DNA from: Magnetaquicoccus sp039908525
Lineage (GTDB): Bacteria > Pseudomonadota > Magnetococcia > Magnetococcales > Magnetaquicoccaceae
Assembly (NCBI GenBank): GCA_039908525.1
Contig: JAMOAY010000012.1
Coordinates: 30,453-94,452, forward strand
Length of the DNA stretch: 64,000 nt
Reading direction: 5' to 3'
Numbering within the stretch: the first letter of the stretch is position 1; every line of letters starts with the position of its first letter. The position numbers were made by a program, and so were the translations under genes. Below the pieces are notes generated by a model. It saw only the letters and a list, made by a program, of their open reading frames with translations. It was not told the origin of the DNA and searched no databases. Shown here one piece after another: positions 19,514 to 28,369 of this stretch.

Positions 19514-20959
19514 ATGGGAGAGACTCTCCAACCCAGTGCAGAGGAGGACAGCGGTTCCGCTCCCCAGGTTGTACCGGAGGTTGGTGCGCCGCCATTGCCG
19601 GGCGGGCGGGCGGCGTTGCCCACCCGACGACCGGCCTGGAACAACGCCGCCGAGCAGTCGGTGTTGGGCGCCATCCTGCTCGACAACACCGTGCATGACC
19701 AGGTGGCCGCCATCCTGCAGCCGCAGGATTTCTATGCCGGGGCCCATCGGGCCATCTACCAGGCCATCTGCACCTTGCTGGACCGGGGAGAGCCTGCCGA
19801 CCCGATTGTTTTGCAGCACTTTTTGCAAAAAAGTGACGAGCTGCAGGCGGTCGGGGGGGGTGGCTATCTGGCCCAACTGATCGAAACCGTTCCCGGCACC
19901 GCCAATGCCGCCGCCTATGCCCGTCTGGTCAGGGACAAGGCCCTGCTGCGGGAGTTGGCGCAGCAGGCGGCCCATATTGCGGAGTCCGTCTATCAGAGCA
20001 AAAACCTGCCCACCGACCAGTTGCTGGATGAGGCGGAACAGCGCATCTTTTCGGTGGGTGAGGGGCGCAATCAGCGCAGTGGCAGCTATTTCACCCTGAA
20101 ATCCGTTTTGATGCCGGTGCTGCACAGCATCGATCAACAAATGCGGCACAAGGGCACCGTGACCGGTGTCCCCACCGGGTTTGCGGATCTGGACAAGATG
20201 CTGTCTGGTTTGCAAAAATCGGATCTTCTGATCCTGGCCGGTCGTCCCTCCATGGGCAAGACCTCCTTCGCCATGAACATTGCGGCCAACAGCGCCGTTG
20301 ATCATCAGGTCCCGGTGGCCATCTTTTCTCTGGAGATGTCCAAGGAGCAGCTGGTCTCCCGCATGCTCTCGTCTGCCGCCCGTATCGATGCGCAAAAGCT
20401 GCGGACCGGCTGGCTGGACGACAAGGATTATGGACAGTTGATCAGCATGGCCAACCATCTCTCCCAGGCCCCGCTGTTCATCGACGACACCCCGGCCATC
20501 TCCATCTCCTCGTTGCGGGCCAGGGCCCGCCGCATGCGGCGGGAGCAGAAGATCCAGCTCATACTGATCGACTATCTGCAGTTGATGCAGGGGGATGCCA
20601 GGACCGAAAACCGGGTCCAGGAGATTTCACAGATCAGCCGTGGTCTGAAAGCTCTGGCGAAAGAGCTGAATGTGCCCATCATCGCTCTTTCCCAGTTGTC
20701 GCGCAAGCTGGAGGAGCGGCCCAACAAACGGCCCATCCTGTCGGACCTGCGCGAGTCAGGCGCCATCGAGCAGGATGCCGATGTGGTGATGTTTGTGTTT
20801 CGGGAGGAGGTCTACAAGGACAATGATCCCTCTCTGCAGGGGCTGGCGGAGATCATCGTGGCCAAACAGCGCAACGGTCCGACCGGCAAGGTCAAGTTGA
20901 CCTTCCTGAAACAGTATACCCGGTTTGAAAATTATGCCGACCCCCGTTATGGGGGGTGA
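19514..20959 (+). CDS. dnaB: Replicative DNA helicase DnaB
   Basis: Hexameric 5'-3' helicase at the replication fork, 481 aa. N-terminal primase-interacting domain (AWNNAAEQSVLGAILLDN, about 35-140), linker, then RecA-like C-terminal domain with Walker A GRPSMGKTSFAM and LIDYLQLM. ATG 19514 follows GAGGA; the frame is open for 159 bases more, but that stretch overlaps the epimerase promoter side and has no family similarity. alr follows after 12 bp. Confidence 0.96.
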   Translation: MGETLQPSAEEDSGSAPQVVPEVGAPPLPGGRAALPTRRPAWNNAAEQSVLGAILLDNTVHDQVAAILQPQDFYAGAHRAIYQAICTLLDRGEPADPIVLQHFLQKSDELQAVGGGGYLAQLIETVPGTANAAAYARLVRDKALLRELAQQAAHIAESVYQSKNLPTDQLLDEAEQRIFSVGEGRNQRSGSYFTLKSVLMPVLHSIDQQMRHKGTVTGVPTGFADLDKMLSGLQKSDLLILAGRPSMGKTSFAMNIAANSAVDHQVPVAIFSLEMSKEQLVSRMLSSAARIDAQKLRTGWLDDKDYGQLISMANHLSQAPLFIDDTPAISISSLRARARRMRREQKIQLILIDYLQLMQGDARTENRVQEISQISRGLKALAKELNVPIIALSQLSRKLEERPNKRPILSDLRESGAIEQDADVVMFVFREEVYKDNDPSLQGLAEIIVAKQRNGPTGKVKLTFLKQYTRFENYADPRYGG

Positions 20960-20971
20960 GCGGGGCAGTGG

Positions 20972-22096
20972 ATGGGGGTGTGGATGGGCGACGAGCACAA
21001 ACGGGCGGCCTGGCTGGAGATCGATCTGGGGGCTGTGCAGCACAATTTTTCCCGGGCGAAACAGGCGGTGGCGCCTGGGGTGGGGCTGTTCCCGGTGGTC
21101 AAGGCCAACGGTTATGGTCTGGGGGCTGTGCCCATTGCCCGTGCTCTGCTGGAGGCTGGGGCCGACGGTTTTTGTGTGGCCCATCTGGAAGAGGCCGAGC
21201 AGCTGCGCTGCGCCGGGATCACCGCGCCTCTGGTTCTGCTGTCCGGGCTCTCTGCGGGGAGGGAAGAGGCTGTTGTGGCGTTGGATCTGTGGCCATTTGT
21301 GTTTGATGTCGAGCGTCTGCCTGCCTTGAGCCGGGCGGCCGGGCAGAAAGTGGTTCCTCTGTTTCTCAAGGTGGACACCGGCATGGGCCGGCTGGGTCTG
21401 GCCCCTTCGGAGGTGGCCGCTGCCGTGGCCCAGAGCAGGGCGTTGCCCGGTTTGCAGCTGCTGGGTCTTGTCTCGCACCTGGCCTGTGCCGATCAACCGG
21501 ACCATCCGACCAACGATCGGCAGTTGCAGACTCTGCAGGCGCTGCTCTCCCGGACGGGCATGGGGGGCAGTCGGGTTTCGTTGGCCAACAGTGCCGCCCT
21601 GCTCTCCCGGGCCGACACCCATTTCTCCTGGGTGCGGCCTGGCATCATACTTTATGGCGCCTCGCCTTTTTTTCCGGCCAATGCGGCGCGGGAGATCGGC
21701 TTGCGACCGGTGGTGCGTTGGGTGGCCCGTATCCTCCAGATCAGCGCGTTGCCTGCGGGTGGCAGTGTTGGTTATGGGCAGACGTTTGTGGCGGAGCGTC
21801 CTTCCCGCATCGCCCTGTTGCCGGTGGGCTATGCCGATGGGTATAACCGGCTGCTGGGCAATCTGGGTGTGGTGTTGGTCACGGGGCGGCGTGTGCCGGT
21901 GGTGGGTCGGGTCTCCATGGACATGATTGCCATCGATGTCACCGGGTTGCCTTCCGTCGAGGTTGGTCAGCCGGTCGTCTTGTTGGGCAGTGATGGCGAG
22001 GAGCGGATTGATGTGGAGGAGATGGCAACCTGGCGAGGAACACTTCCCTATGAGGTGTTGTGCAATTTCGGGACGCGCCTGCCGCGGCACTACTAA
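20972..22096 (+). CDS. alr: Alanine racemase
   Basis: PLP enzyme making D-alanine for peptidoglycan, 374 aa. The lysine that forms the aldimine is in VVKANGYGLG; most family members read KANAYGHG, so the loop has Gly for Ala and Leu for His. The C-terminal catalytic tyrosine region (GSVGYGQTF, then ALLPVGYADGYNR) and the GRVSMDM motif are intact. ATG 20972 or 20984 both fit. Probably co-transcribed with dnaB, as in many proteobacteria. Downstream is the repeat element 22103-22628. Confidence 0.94.
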   Translation: MGVWMGDEHKRAAWLEIDLGAVQHNFSRAKQAVAPGVGLFPVVKANGYGLGAVPIARALLEAGADGFCVAHLEEAEQLRCAGITAPLVLLSGLSAGREEAVVALDLWPFVFDVERLPALSRAAGQKVVPLFLKVDTGMGRLGLAPSEVAAAVAQSRALPGLQLLGLVSHLACADQPDHPTNDRQLQTLQALLSRTGMGGSRVSLANSAALLSRADTHFSWVRPGIILYGASPFFPANAAREIGLRPVVRWVARILQISALPAGGSVGYGQTFVAERPSRIALLPVGYADGYNRLLGNLGVVLVTGRRVPVVGRVSMDMIAIDVTGLPSVEVGQPVVLLGSDGEERIDVEEMATWRGTLPYEVLCNFGTRLPRHY

Positions 22097-22102
22097 AGTC
22101 GT

Positions 22103-22628
22103 ATGGGGTCCAGGGGAGATTATCTCCCCTGGCGGGTGTCCAGAGGGCGGAGCCCTCTGGCGGGATGCAAGGGCGGAGCCCTTGCTGTCGTGCGCGCTTT
22201 CACAGAAGCCCATTGGCGCAGCCAATGGGCGCCGCGCGCACAAAGCCTGCCCCGCAGGGGCAGACTCTGGGAGGGCGGCAGCCCGACCTTCAGCCTCGCA
22301 GGCTGGGGGGGCTTTTTGGGGATGGGATGGTGGGCCGATATTGCATAGGGGGACATCCCCCGAGCCTGCCGCAGCTGACACGGTGCGAGTCGGGCTGTCG
22401 CCCCTTGAGCGTACCACAGCTGACACGGTGCGAGTCGGGCTGCCGCCCCTTGAGCGTACCACAGCTGACACGGTGCGAGTCGGGCTGCCGCCCTCCAGGA
22501 GTGCCCCTGCGGGGCGTTTTGGGCGCGTTGCGCAAATTTTCTGCGAAAATTTGCTTTGTGAAAACGCGCCTTTCATGCAGGGCTCCGCCCTGCACCCGCC
22601 AGGGGGGATGATCCCCCCTGGACCCCGC
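22103..22628. mobile_element. MITE-like, hairpin-rich non-coding element with terminal inverted repeats
   Basis: The 589-bp gap between alr and priA contains no credible gene. Its ends are inverted copies of each other: GGGGTCC followed by a 10-bp-stem hairpin (CCAGGGGAGA, loop TTA) and GGCGGGTG on the left, and the reverse complement of the same plan (stem CCAGGGGGGA, loop TGA) on the right at 22599-22621. Inside lie further perfect hairpins: 22140-22160 and 22167-22185 (XGGGC-GGA-GCCCX type), 22208-22230 (GCCCATTGGC, loop GCA), 22532-22554 (GCAAATTTTC, loop TGC) and 22577-22593. The left ~200 bp recur at 24932-25107. No transposase: either a non-autonomous element or a composite REP-type repeat. 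It may also end the alr transcript. Confidence 0.65.
22373..22494. repeat. 45-bp direct tandem repeat, 2.7 copies
   Basis: Unit starts AGCTGACACGGTGCGAGTCG and begins at 22373, 22418 and 22463; the third copy is cut after 31-32 bases. The copies differ by a single base (GGGCTGTCG in the first, GGGCTGCCG in the others). It lies within the MITE-like element and codes for nothing evident. It is not a CRISPR array because there are no spacers. Confidence 0.85.
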
Positions 22629-22685
22629 AATAATAAAAAGAATCTTACAACCAAGCTGTTTCCTGTCCAGTACCGGATTTAGGTC

Positions 22686-24902
22686 GTGTTTGCCCAGGTT
22701 GCGCTGCCCATTCCGTCGCGCTCTTTTTTTACCTATGTCTTGCCGCCTGCCCAGGAAGAGGCGGCCCTGCCGGGGACGCTGGCGCTGGTGCCGGTGGGCC
22801 AGGGGCAGCAGGTGGGGGTTCTGTGGTCCATCACGGCGCAACCCGCCTGGAGCGAGGGGCCCCTGCGCGAGGTGATCGAGATCCTGGAAGAGCGACCGCT
22901 GCTCGACGCGGATCTGCGCCACCTGCTGGAATGGATCGCCCGCTATTATCTCTGCCCCATCGGTTCGGTGGTGGCGGCGGCTGTGCCAGGCCATTTACGC
23001 TTTCACAAACGGCGGCGTTTTGTATGGGCCGGTGGCGACCTGCCGGCGGATCTGCCGACCGCCCTGCGACCTCTGGCAGAGTGGCTGGCCAAACGCCGAC
23101 AGCTCTCCGAGGAGACCCTGATCCAGCGCCTGGGGCGCGCTACTCTGAAAAGCCAACGAGAGGGTTTGTTGCGCCGGGGTCTGATCCGCCTGGAACAGAG
23201 CTGGCATGGTCGTCATACCCAGCCCTCTCCTGTGCCGCTGCAGATGACAGAACCCGCCCCTTTGTGTACCCCACCCACCCTGACCCTGGAGCAGGCTCAC
23301 CAGGCGCAGCGGATCGAGCAGGCCCTGCAGAGCCGGCAGTTTGTTCCCTTCCTGCTGCACGGGGTGACCGGCAGCGGCAAGACGGAGCTCTATTTCCGCG
23401 CGGTGGATCACGCGCTTGCCCTGGGGCGGCAGGCCCTGTTGCTGGTGCCCGAGATTGCCCTGACGCCTCAGTTGATTCAGCGCTATCAGGCCCGTTTTCG
23501 CACCACACTGGCGGTCTTTCACTCCCGTTTGAGCGATGCGCAGCGGTTTGCCCATTGGCAGCAGATTCGCGATGGGGAGGCCCGGGTGGTGATCGGGGCG
23601 CGCAGCGCCATTTTTGCCCCGTTTGCCGATCTGGGTCTGATCGTGGTGGACGAGGAGCACGACTCCTCCTACAAGCAGGAGGGGAGCGTTCCCTATCAGG
23701 GGCGGGACATGGCCGTGGTGCGGGCCAGAAGGACGGCATCGGTGTTGATTCTGGGCAGTGCCACCCCCTCTCTGGAATCCCTGGCCAATGTGGAGCAGGG
23801 CCGTTACACCCTGTTGTACCTCGGCCAGCGGGCCACCGGTGCGGCGCTGCCCTCTGTGGAGATGATCCATTCGGGGCAGACCGAGCTGCGGGAGCAGATG
23901 GGTTTTACCGATTTGTTGAGCCCGCCGTTGCGGCAGGCGCTGCAGGAGGTGCTGGCCGACCGGCAGCAATCCCTGCTGTTTCTCAATCGGCGTGGATTTG
24001 CCCCCTCTTTGTTGTGTCGTCGTTGCGGGCAGGCGGTCAACTGCCCCAACTGTTCCGTCACGCTGACTTTGCACAAGGCCCGGCGGCAGCTGATTTGCCA
24101 CTATTGCGACCACCGGCAGGGGGTGCAGGATGTGTGCGGCGGTTGTGGCCAGTTGAGTCTGTTTGCCTTTGGTCCGGGCACCGAACGGTTGGAGGAGGAG
24201 TTGCGTCGTATTCTGCCCGAGGCCCGGGTGGCCCGTCTGGACCGGGACACCGTCAGCTCTGGGCTGGTGGATCTGGAGACCACTCTGAGCGCCTTTCGTG
24301 ACCGCAAGCTGGACATACTGGTCGGCACGCAGATGATTGCCAAGGGGCACCATTTTCCGGGATTGGTGCTGGTGGGGGTGGTACAGGCGGAGACCACCCT
24401 TTGTCAACCCGATTTCCGCGCGGCGGAGCGGACCTTTCAACTGCTGACCCAGGTGGCGGGCCGGGCGGGTCGGGAGGAGGGGGTGCCGGGCCGGGTGATG
24501 GTGCAGAGCTTCGACCCCGACCATTATGCCCTGCAGTCGGTGCTCCGCCAGGATGTGGCGGGATTTGTGGCGGCGGAGATGCGTTTTCGCCAGGAGGCGG
24601 GCTATCCCCCTTATCGGCGACTGGCCTTGCTGCGGTTTTCGTCTCTGCTGCTCCAGGAGGGGGAGCTTTTTGCTCAGGCGTTGCGCGCCCGTTTGCCGGT
24701 CAGCGACGAGGTCCAGTTTCTCGGTCCGGCCCCGTCGCCGTTGTTCAAGCTGCGCAACCGGTACCGGTGGCAGCTGTTGGTCAAGGAGTGGCGCCCCGGC
24801 CGATTGCACCACCACCTGAACCCGTTGTTGACTCTGGCCCACACCCTGGCCGGCCACCGGATCCGCCTGGAGTGGGATGTGGATCCGTACAGTTTTGTGT
24901 AG
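22686..24902 (+). CDS. priA: Primosomal protein N' (replication restart helicase PriA)
   Basis: 3'-5' helicase that reloads DnaB at stalled forks, 738 aa. N-terminal 3'-DNA-binding domain (VALPIPSRSFFTYVLP), Walker A GVTGSGKTELYF, DEEH box (VVDEEHDSSYKQ), zinc-binding cysteines (CRRCGQAVNCPNC, then CHYCDHRQGVQDVCGGCG) between the helicase lobes, and helicase motifs V and VI (GTQMIAKGHHFPG; QVAGRAGR). Start is GTG 22686, immediately at the family N-terminus; the ribosome site is poor, and the upstream neighbour is the repeat element. Confidence 0.95.
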   Translation: MFAQVALPIPSRSFFTYVLPPAQEEAALPGTLALVPVGQGQQVGVLWSITAQPAWSEGPLREVIEILEERPLLDADLRHLLEWIARYYLCPIGSVVAAAVPGHLRFHKRRRFVWAGGDLPADLPTALRPLAEWLAKRRQLSEETLIQRLGRATLKSQREGLLRRGLIRLEQSWHGRHTQPSPVPLQMTEPAPLCTPPTLTLEQAHQAQRIEQALQSRQFVPFLLHGVTGSGKTELYFRAVDHALALGRQALLLVPEIALTPQLIQRYQARFRTTLAVFHSRLSDAQRFAHWQQIRDGEARVVIGARSAIFAPFADLGLIVVDEEHDSSYKQEGSVPYQGRDMAVVRARRTASVLILGSATPSLESLANVEQGRYTLLYLGQRATGAALPSVEMIHSGQTELREQMGFTDLLSPPLRQALQEVLADRQQSLLFLNRRGFAPSLLCRRCGQAVNCPNCSVTLTLHKARRQLICHYCDHRQGVQDVCGGCGQLSLFAFGPGTERLEEELRRILPEARVARLDRDTVSSGLVDLETTLSAFRDRKLDILVGTQMIAKGHHFPGLVLVGVVQAETTLCQPDFRAAERTFQLLTQVAGRAGREEGVPGRVMVQSFDPDHYALQSVLRQDVAGFVAAEMRFRQEAGYPPYRRLALLRFSSLLLQEGELFAQALRARLPVSDEVQFLGPAPSPLFKLRNRYRWQLLVKEWRPGRLHHHLNPLLTLAHTLAGHRIRLEWDVDPYSFV

Positions 24903-24931
24903 GGATTGACAGCTGTACAGGCGGGCAAGTC

Positions 24932-25138
24932 GTATGGGGTCCAGGGGAGATTATCTCCCCTGGCGGGTCCAGGGCGGAGCCCTGGTGGGGTGCAGGGGCG
25001 GAGCCCCTGCATCTGAAGCGCGCCTTCACCGAAGCCCATTGGCGCAGCCAATGGGCGTAGCGCGCACAAAGCCCGCCCCGCAGGGGCGGACCTCTGGAGG
25101 GCGGCAGCCCGACAGAAACCTCGCGGCAGGTCTGTCGG
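24932..25138. repeat. Partial copy of the MITE-like element, with possible priA terminator
   Basis: The 338-bp gap between priA and the next gene is mostly a second copy of the left part of the 22103 element: same opening hairpin (stem CCAGGGGAGA at 24941-24963), two GGA-loop hairpins (24969-24985, 24992-25010), the GCCCATTGGC/GCA hairpin (25034-25056) and the GGAGGGCGGCAGCCCGAC stretch. It lacks the 45-bp repeats and the right end. At 25109-25138 CCGACAGA pairs with TCTGTCGG, followed by TCTTTGTTTG, which may terminate priA. The 100 bp before the next gene are AT-richer and may hold its promoter. Confidence 0.7.
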
Positions 25139-25240
25139 TCTTTGTTTGTCAATCCAGCTGTTTTGTTCCAGAATAGATTGATATAAGTTGTTCAATTCTG
25201 TCAAGAGTGTACGTCCAATGACCTGCCTGGAGGAGCAACG

Positions 25241-28200
25241 ATGGCCAACACCCATATTCCGATCGTGCTGATTGACATGGAGGGTTTTTCCCGCCTGGGG
25301 GAGGCCGCCGAGCAACGGGCGGTGTTGTTGCGTCTCGACCGGGTGTTGGAGACCGCTCTCAAGCCGTTCACCGGGTATGCCAATCCCCGCACTGCCGTTG
25401 ACTGGCACGGAACGGGGGACGGCTATTATATCGCCATGGGGAGTTATCCCTCGACGGTGGCCATGCGTTTTGCCGTCGATCTGGAAAAAACGCTGGGCGG
25501 AGAAAACGCCCGACATCCAGACTTTCCCCTGCGCCTGCGCATCGGGCTTTGCCTGGGGGATGTGGAATGGGTGGGCAGGCAGCAGTTGAGCCGGGCCTAT
25601 ACCGAGGCTGCCCGACTGGTTGACCACCCCTGGGCCCGGGAGGTTCTGAAGCAACGCAAAGAGCACGCCACCGTGCTGGTTACCTCCAAACTTTTCATGG
25701 ACGATTGGCGCAGTTGCAGCGATGGAATGGAGGAAGCACTGGCCATTCCGTCCGACCCGCCATGGGTACGTGCGGAATTTCCCATCAAGAACAATGAGAC
25801 ACTGACAGGATATGTTCGGGTCGATCAGGCGTTGTTCAACGCCGTCCAGGCCGGTCTGTTGTTGAACCTTGCGCCCGCTGCCACCACCGTTGACCTCATC
25901 CCCTGGCTGGAAAGCCTGTTGGATCGCACCGGCACCCTGGAGATTCGCGGCATTGGTTCCGCAGCGGGGCGGCAGAGAGATGCGGGTAAATATCCCATTG
26001 AACAGCTGTACACCCCGCTGCGCAGCCAGGGCGGGTTGGATGCGGCGATGCGGGAGGAGCAAAAAACGGTCTCCCTGGCGGAACTGCTGCCCCGACACCG
26101 CCGGTTGCTCATCGAGGGCCAACCGGGGGCGGGCAAGACCACCTTTTTGAAGCTGGTGGCGGCCATGCTGGCCAAGGATCTGCTCAGGATCCCGAACCCG
26201 CAGGGCGGCAGTTGGCGGCAGCAGTATCTGGGAATGCAGGAGGCGGTTCGTTATCCCCTTTTTCTCCGCTTGTCGGAACTGGCTGTCCTGCTGGCTGCCG
26301 ACACACGACCCACCGCCGATGATCGCCGCCGTCTTCTTGATCTGCTGGCCGCCTCTCCCAACAGCCAGGAGGATCCAGCCTGGCGCAGACATTGGGAAAC
26401 CCTCCTGCGCGAGGGAGGGGCCATGCTCCTGCTGGATGGTTTGGACGAGGTGGCGGATGAGGGGGTGCGCACGCGGGTGATACGGATTGTTCAGGATGCC
26501 GCCCGGCATTGGCAAAACGGCCCCATCGTCGTGACCAGCCGTCCGTTCGGGGTGGAGCAGATGAAAGGGTTAGGCTTTTATCATGCGGTGATCGATCCCT
26601 TTGGCCCGGAGGAGATAGGCACCTTTATAAGTCTCTGGTCGGCGGCGTTGCATGCGCCTGGGGATGTCGGGCACGATGCCGGCGGGGCCACTACCCACCG
26701 GCAGATTCTCCTCCAGGCCATTGCCGACCGTCCTGCCATCCGGCGGTTGGCGGCCAATCCGGTGATGCTCACCTGTTTGTGCGTGGTCCATTGGAACGAG
26801 GGGAAATTGCCGGAGGGGCGGGCGCGGGTCTATCAGGCGGTGGTCCGTTGGCTGATCGGCGCCCGCACCGGGAAGCGGAGCGCGGCGGGATATACGGACC
26901 CCTTCGCCGAGGAGGCCCTTGCCACCCTGGCCCTGGCCATGATGAAGGGTGGCAAGCGTGGCAAACAGGCGGTGTTTGACAAGGAAGAGGGGACCGAGGC
27001 GGTGGCGGCCCTGGTGGCGCAACATTTTCAGTCGTTTGCCACCAAACCCCGACAACTGGAGCGGGCACGGCAATGGTTGGCTTTTGAGTGTCAGGGCAGC
27101 GGCATTGTGGAGGAACTGGGAGACCGGCGGCTGAAATTCTGGCATCTGACCTTCCAGGAATTTCTGGCGGCTCTGGCCCTGGCCGGGATGGGGGATGGCG
27201 AGACCCCGGGCGAGGATTGGTGGCCGGAGGTGCAACCCTTTCTGGACCACCCCCAGTGGCAGGAGAGCATCAGTCTGTTGCCCGGCACCCTGCTGGACAA
27301 GGGAGGGCGTCGTCGAGTGGACTGTCTGCTGGAGCGGGTGTTGGCCATGGGCGGCGAAACGCCCGACCTGCCCATGCAGGCCCGGATTGCCGGCATCATG
27401 GGCCGTCTGTTGGAACCAATGAGTGCCTACCAATATCCGGTTCCCCAGACCATCGAGCGGAATCATCAAACGATCTTGCACAGTGCTTTGGCCATCTTCA
27501 CCCGGGAAGGCGCCAAACGGGTTTCCATCCAAACCCGGATTGCCGCCGCCGAGGCGTTGGGTCGGGCAGGCGATCCCCGTCTGACGAAACTGAATCTGCT
27601 CGAAGTGCCTGAAACAGGGGGGTGGAGCCTGGGCAAATACCCGGTGACGGTGGTCGAATACTCGGCCTTTGTCGAGCAGGGGGGCTATCAGGATGCGCGC
27701 TGGTGGTGTAAAGCGGGTTGGGCAATACGGGAAGAGAAAAACTGGGAAAATCCTGACGGTTGGGAGGATCAAACCCTCCATCCCAACCATCCCGTAACCG
27801 GGGTCTCCTGGTTTGAGGCCACGGCCTATTGCCGCTGGTTGAGTGAGCGGGAAAAACGGATCATCCGCCTGCCCGTTGAAACACTCTGGGCAAAAGCCGC
27901 CGGTCAGGGAATATATCCCTGGGGGGAGGCGAATCCGACCCACGAATTGGCCAATTTCGGTCGCAATGTTGGCGCACCCACCCCGGTGGGGCTCTACCCC
28001 GCCGGGGATGGACCGCAGGGCCATTGTGATCTGGCGGGCAATGTCTGGGAGTGGCAGCGCAACCTCTACGGAGATACGGGTACTGCGGATATACCGACAG
28101 ACCCGGCTGTCGCCGCAGGCGACACGCCGGTCTGGCGGGGCGGGTCCTGGCTCAATCCCGCCGGCGACCTGCGTGCGGCCTATCGCGGGTACCTTGCCGG

Positions 28201-28264
28201 GAGCCGGGGCGCCGGCCTGGGGTTTCGCGTTGCGGCCGCGCCCTCGAGCACGCTTGAATATTGA
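25241..28264 (+). CDS. Cyclase-homology/NACHT/FGE-fold protein, candidate DGR variable protein
   Basis: 1007 residues. N-terminal region (about 5-165) resembles class III nucleotidyl cyclase catalytic domains: LIDMEGFSRLG and GTGDGYYIAM supply the two metal-binding Asp positions, followed by LRLRIGLCLGDVEWVG. A NACHT-type NTPase follows, with Walker A GQPGAGKTTFLKL (about 292) and Walker B MLLLDGLDEVADEG (about 394), then helices. The C-terminus (about 786-1003) is a formylglycine-generating-enzyme/C-type-lectin fold (LAGNVWEW, RGGSW, GLGFRVAA). This architecture matches bacterial immune or conflict sensors in which NACHT couples recognition to an effector. The last ~125 bp match the minus-strand TIR gene's 3' end as a DGR-like variable repeat. 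Strong ribosome site GGAGGAG before ATG 25241. Confidence 0.85.
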   Translation: MANTHIPIVLIDMEGFSRLGEAAEQRAVLLRLDRVLETALKPFTGYANPRTAVDWHGTGDGYYIAMGSYPSTVAMRFAVDLEKTLGGENARHPDFPLRLRIGLCLGDVEWVGRQQLSRAYTEAARLVDHPWAREVLKQRKEHATVLVTSKLFMDDWRSCSDGMEEALAIPSDPPWVRAEFPIKNNETLTGYVRVDQALFNAVQAGLLLNLAPAATTVDLIPWLESLLDRTGTLEIRGIGSAAGRQRDAGKYPIEQLYTPLRSQGGLDAAMREEQKTVSLAELLPRHRRLLIEGQPGAGKTTFLKLVAAMLAKDLLRIPNPQGGSWRQQYLGMQEAVRYPLFLRLSELAVLLAADTRPTADDRRRLLDLLAASPNSQEDPAWRRHWETLLREGGAMLLLDGLDEVADEGVRTRVIRIVQDAARHWQNGPIVVTSRPFGVEQMKGLGFYHAVIDPFGPEEIGTFISLWSAALHAPGDVGHDAGGATTHRQILLQAIADRPAIRRLAANPVMLTCLCVVHWNEGKLPEGRARVYQAVVRWLIGARTGKRSAAGYTDPFAEEALATLALAMMKGGKRGKQAVFDKEEGTEAVAALVAQHFQSFATKPRQLERARQWLAFECQGSGIVEELGDRRLKFWHLTFQEFLAALALAGMGDGETPGEDWWPEVQPFLDHPQWQESISLLPGTLLDKGGRRRVDCLLERVLAMGGETPDLPMQARIAGIMGRLLEPMSAYQYPVPQTIERNHQTILHSALAIFTREGAKRVSIQTRIAAAEALGRAGDPRLTKLNLLEVPETGGWSLGKYPVTVVEYSAFVEQGGYQDARWWCKAGWAIREEKNWENPDGWEDQTLHPNHPVTGVSWFEATAYCRWLSEREKRIIRLPVETLWAKAAGQGIYPWGEANPTHELANFGRNVGAPTPVGLYPAGDGPQGHCDLAGNVWEWQRNLYGDTGTADIPTDPAVAAGDTPVWRGGSWLNPAGDLRAAYRGYLAGSRGAGLGFRVAAAPSSTLEY
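28133..28264 (+). other. Candidate DGR variable repeat (VR) at the 3' end of the cyclase-NACHT-FGE gene
   Basis: Compared with 28925-29059 on the other strand, the frame from RGGSW to the stop shows 28 invariant codons identical at all three positions (for example GGC GGG TCC TGG; CTG CGT GCG GCC TAT CGC; CTG GGG TTT CGC GTT GCG). The 14 substitutions cluster in about nine codons, and 12 of them are at first or second positions or otherwise change the amino acid. The variable codons sit where FGE-fold DGR templates carry AAC (pattern RGGSW-NN-PA-NN-LRAA-Y-R, later xRxxxLGFRV). Two T/C differences and a 3-base indel do not fit simple adenine mutagenesis. It ends in a conserved GFRVAAAPSSTL tail followed by a hairpin. 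Confidence 0.6.
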
Positions 28265-28322
28265 TTCTTTTGCTTTTTGTGGGGTCCAGGGGCGGAGCCC
28301 CTGGTCGCGACATGTTGACAAA
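28216..28322 (+). repeat. Left arm of 107-bp inverted repeat (shared VR tail plus hairpin)
   Basis: Nearly identical in inverse orientation to 28867-28973. It covers the last ~16 codons of the forward FGE gene, its stop, a T-rich spacer (CTTTTTGTGGGG), the hairpin CCAGGGGCGGAGCCCCTGG at 28286-28304 and TCGCGACATGTTGACAAA. The differences lie mainly around the stop codon. Confidence 0.9.
28286..28304 (+). other. Perfect 8-bp-stem hairpin downstream of the forward VR
   Basis: CCAGGGGC, loop GGA, GCCCCTGG, 21 bases after the stop. In DGR systems a short GC-rich hairpin just past the VR promotes retrohoming, and position and stem length fit. The same hairpin class occurs after alr and priA, so it may instead be a dispersed terminator-like repeat. 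Confidence 0.55.
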
Positions 28323-28369
28323 AAAAATTGTCGGATATGTCACTTCATTATGCTGATTGACCTATTGGA

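Noticed and set aside
22373..22494. CRISPR array
   Set aside because: The 45-bp units are directly adjacent, with no unique spacers and no cas genes nearby.
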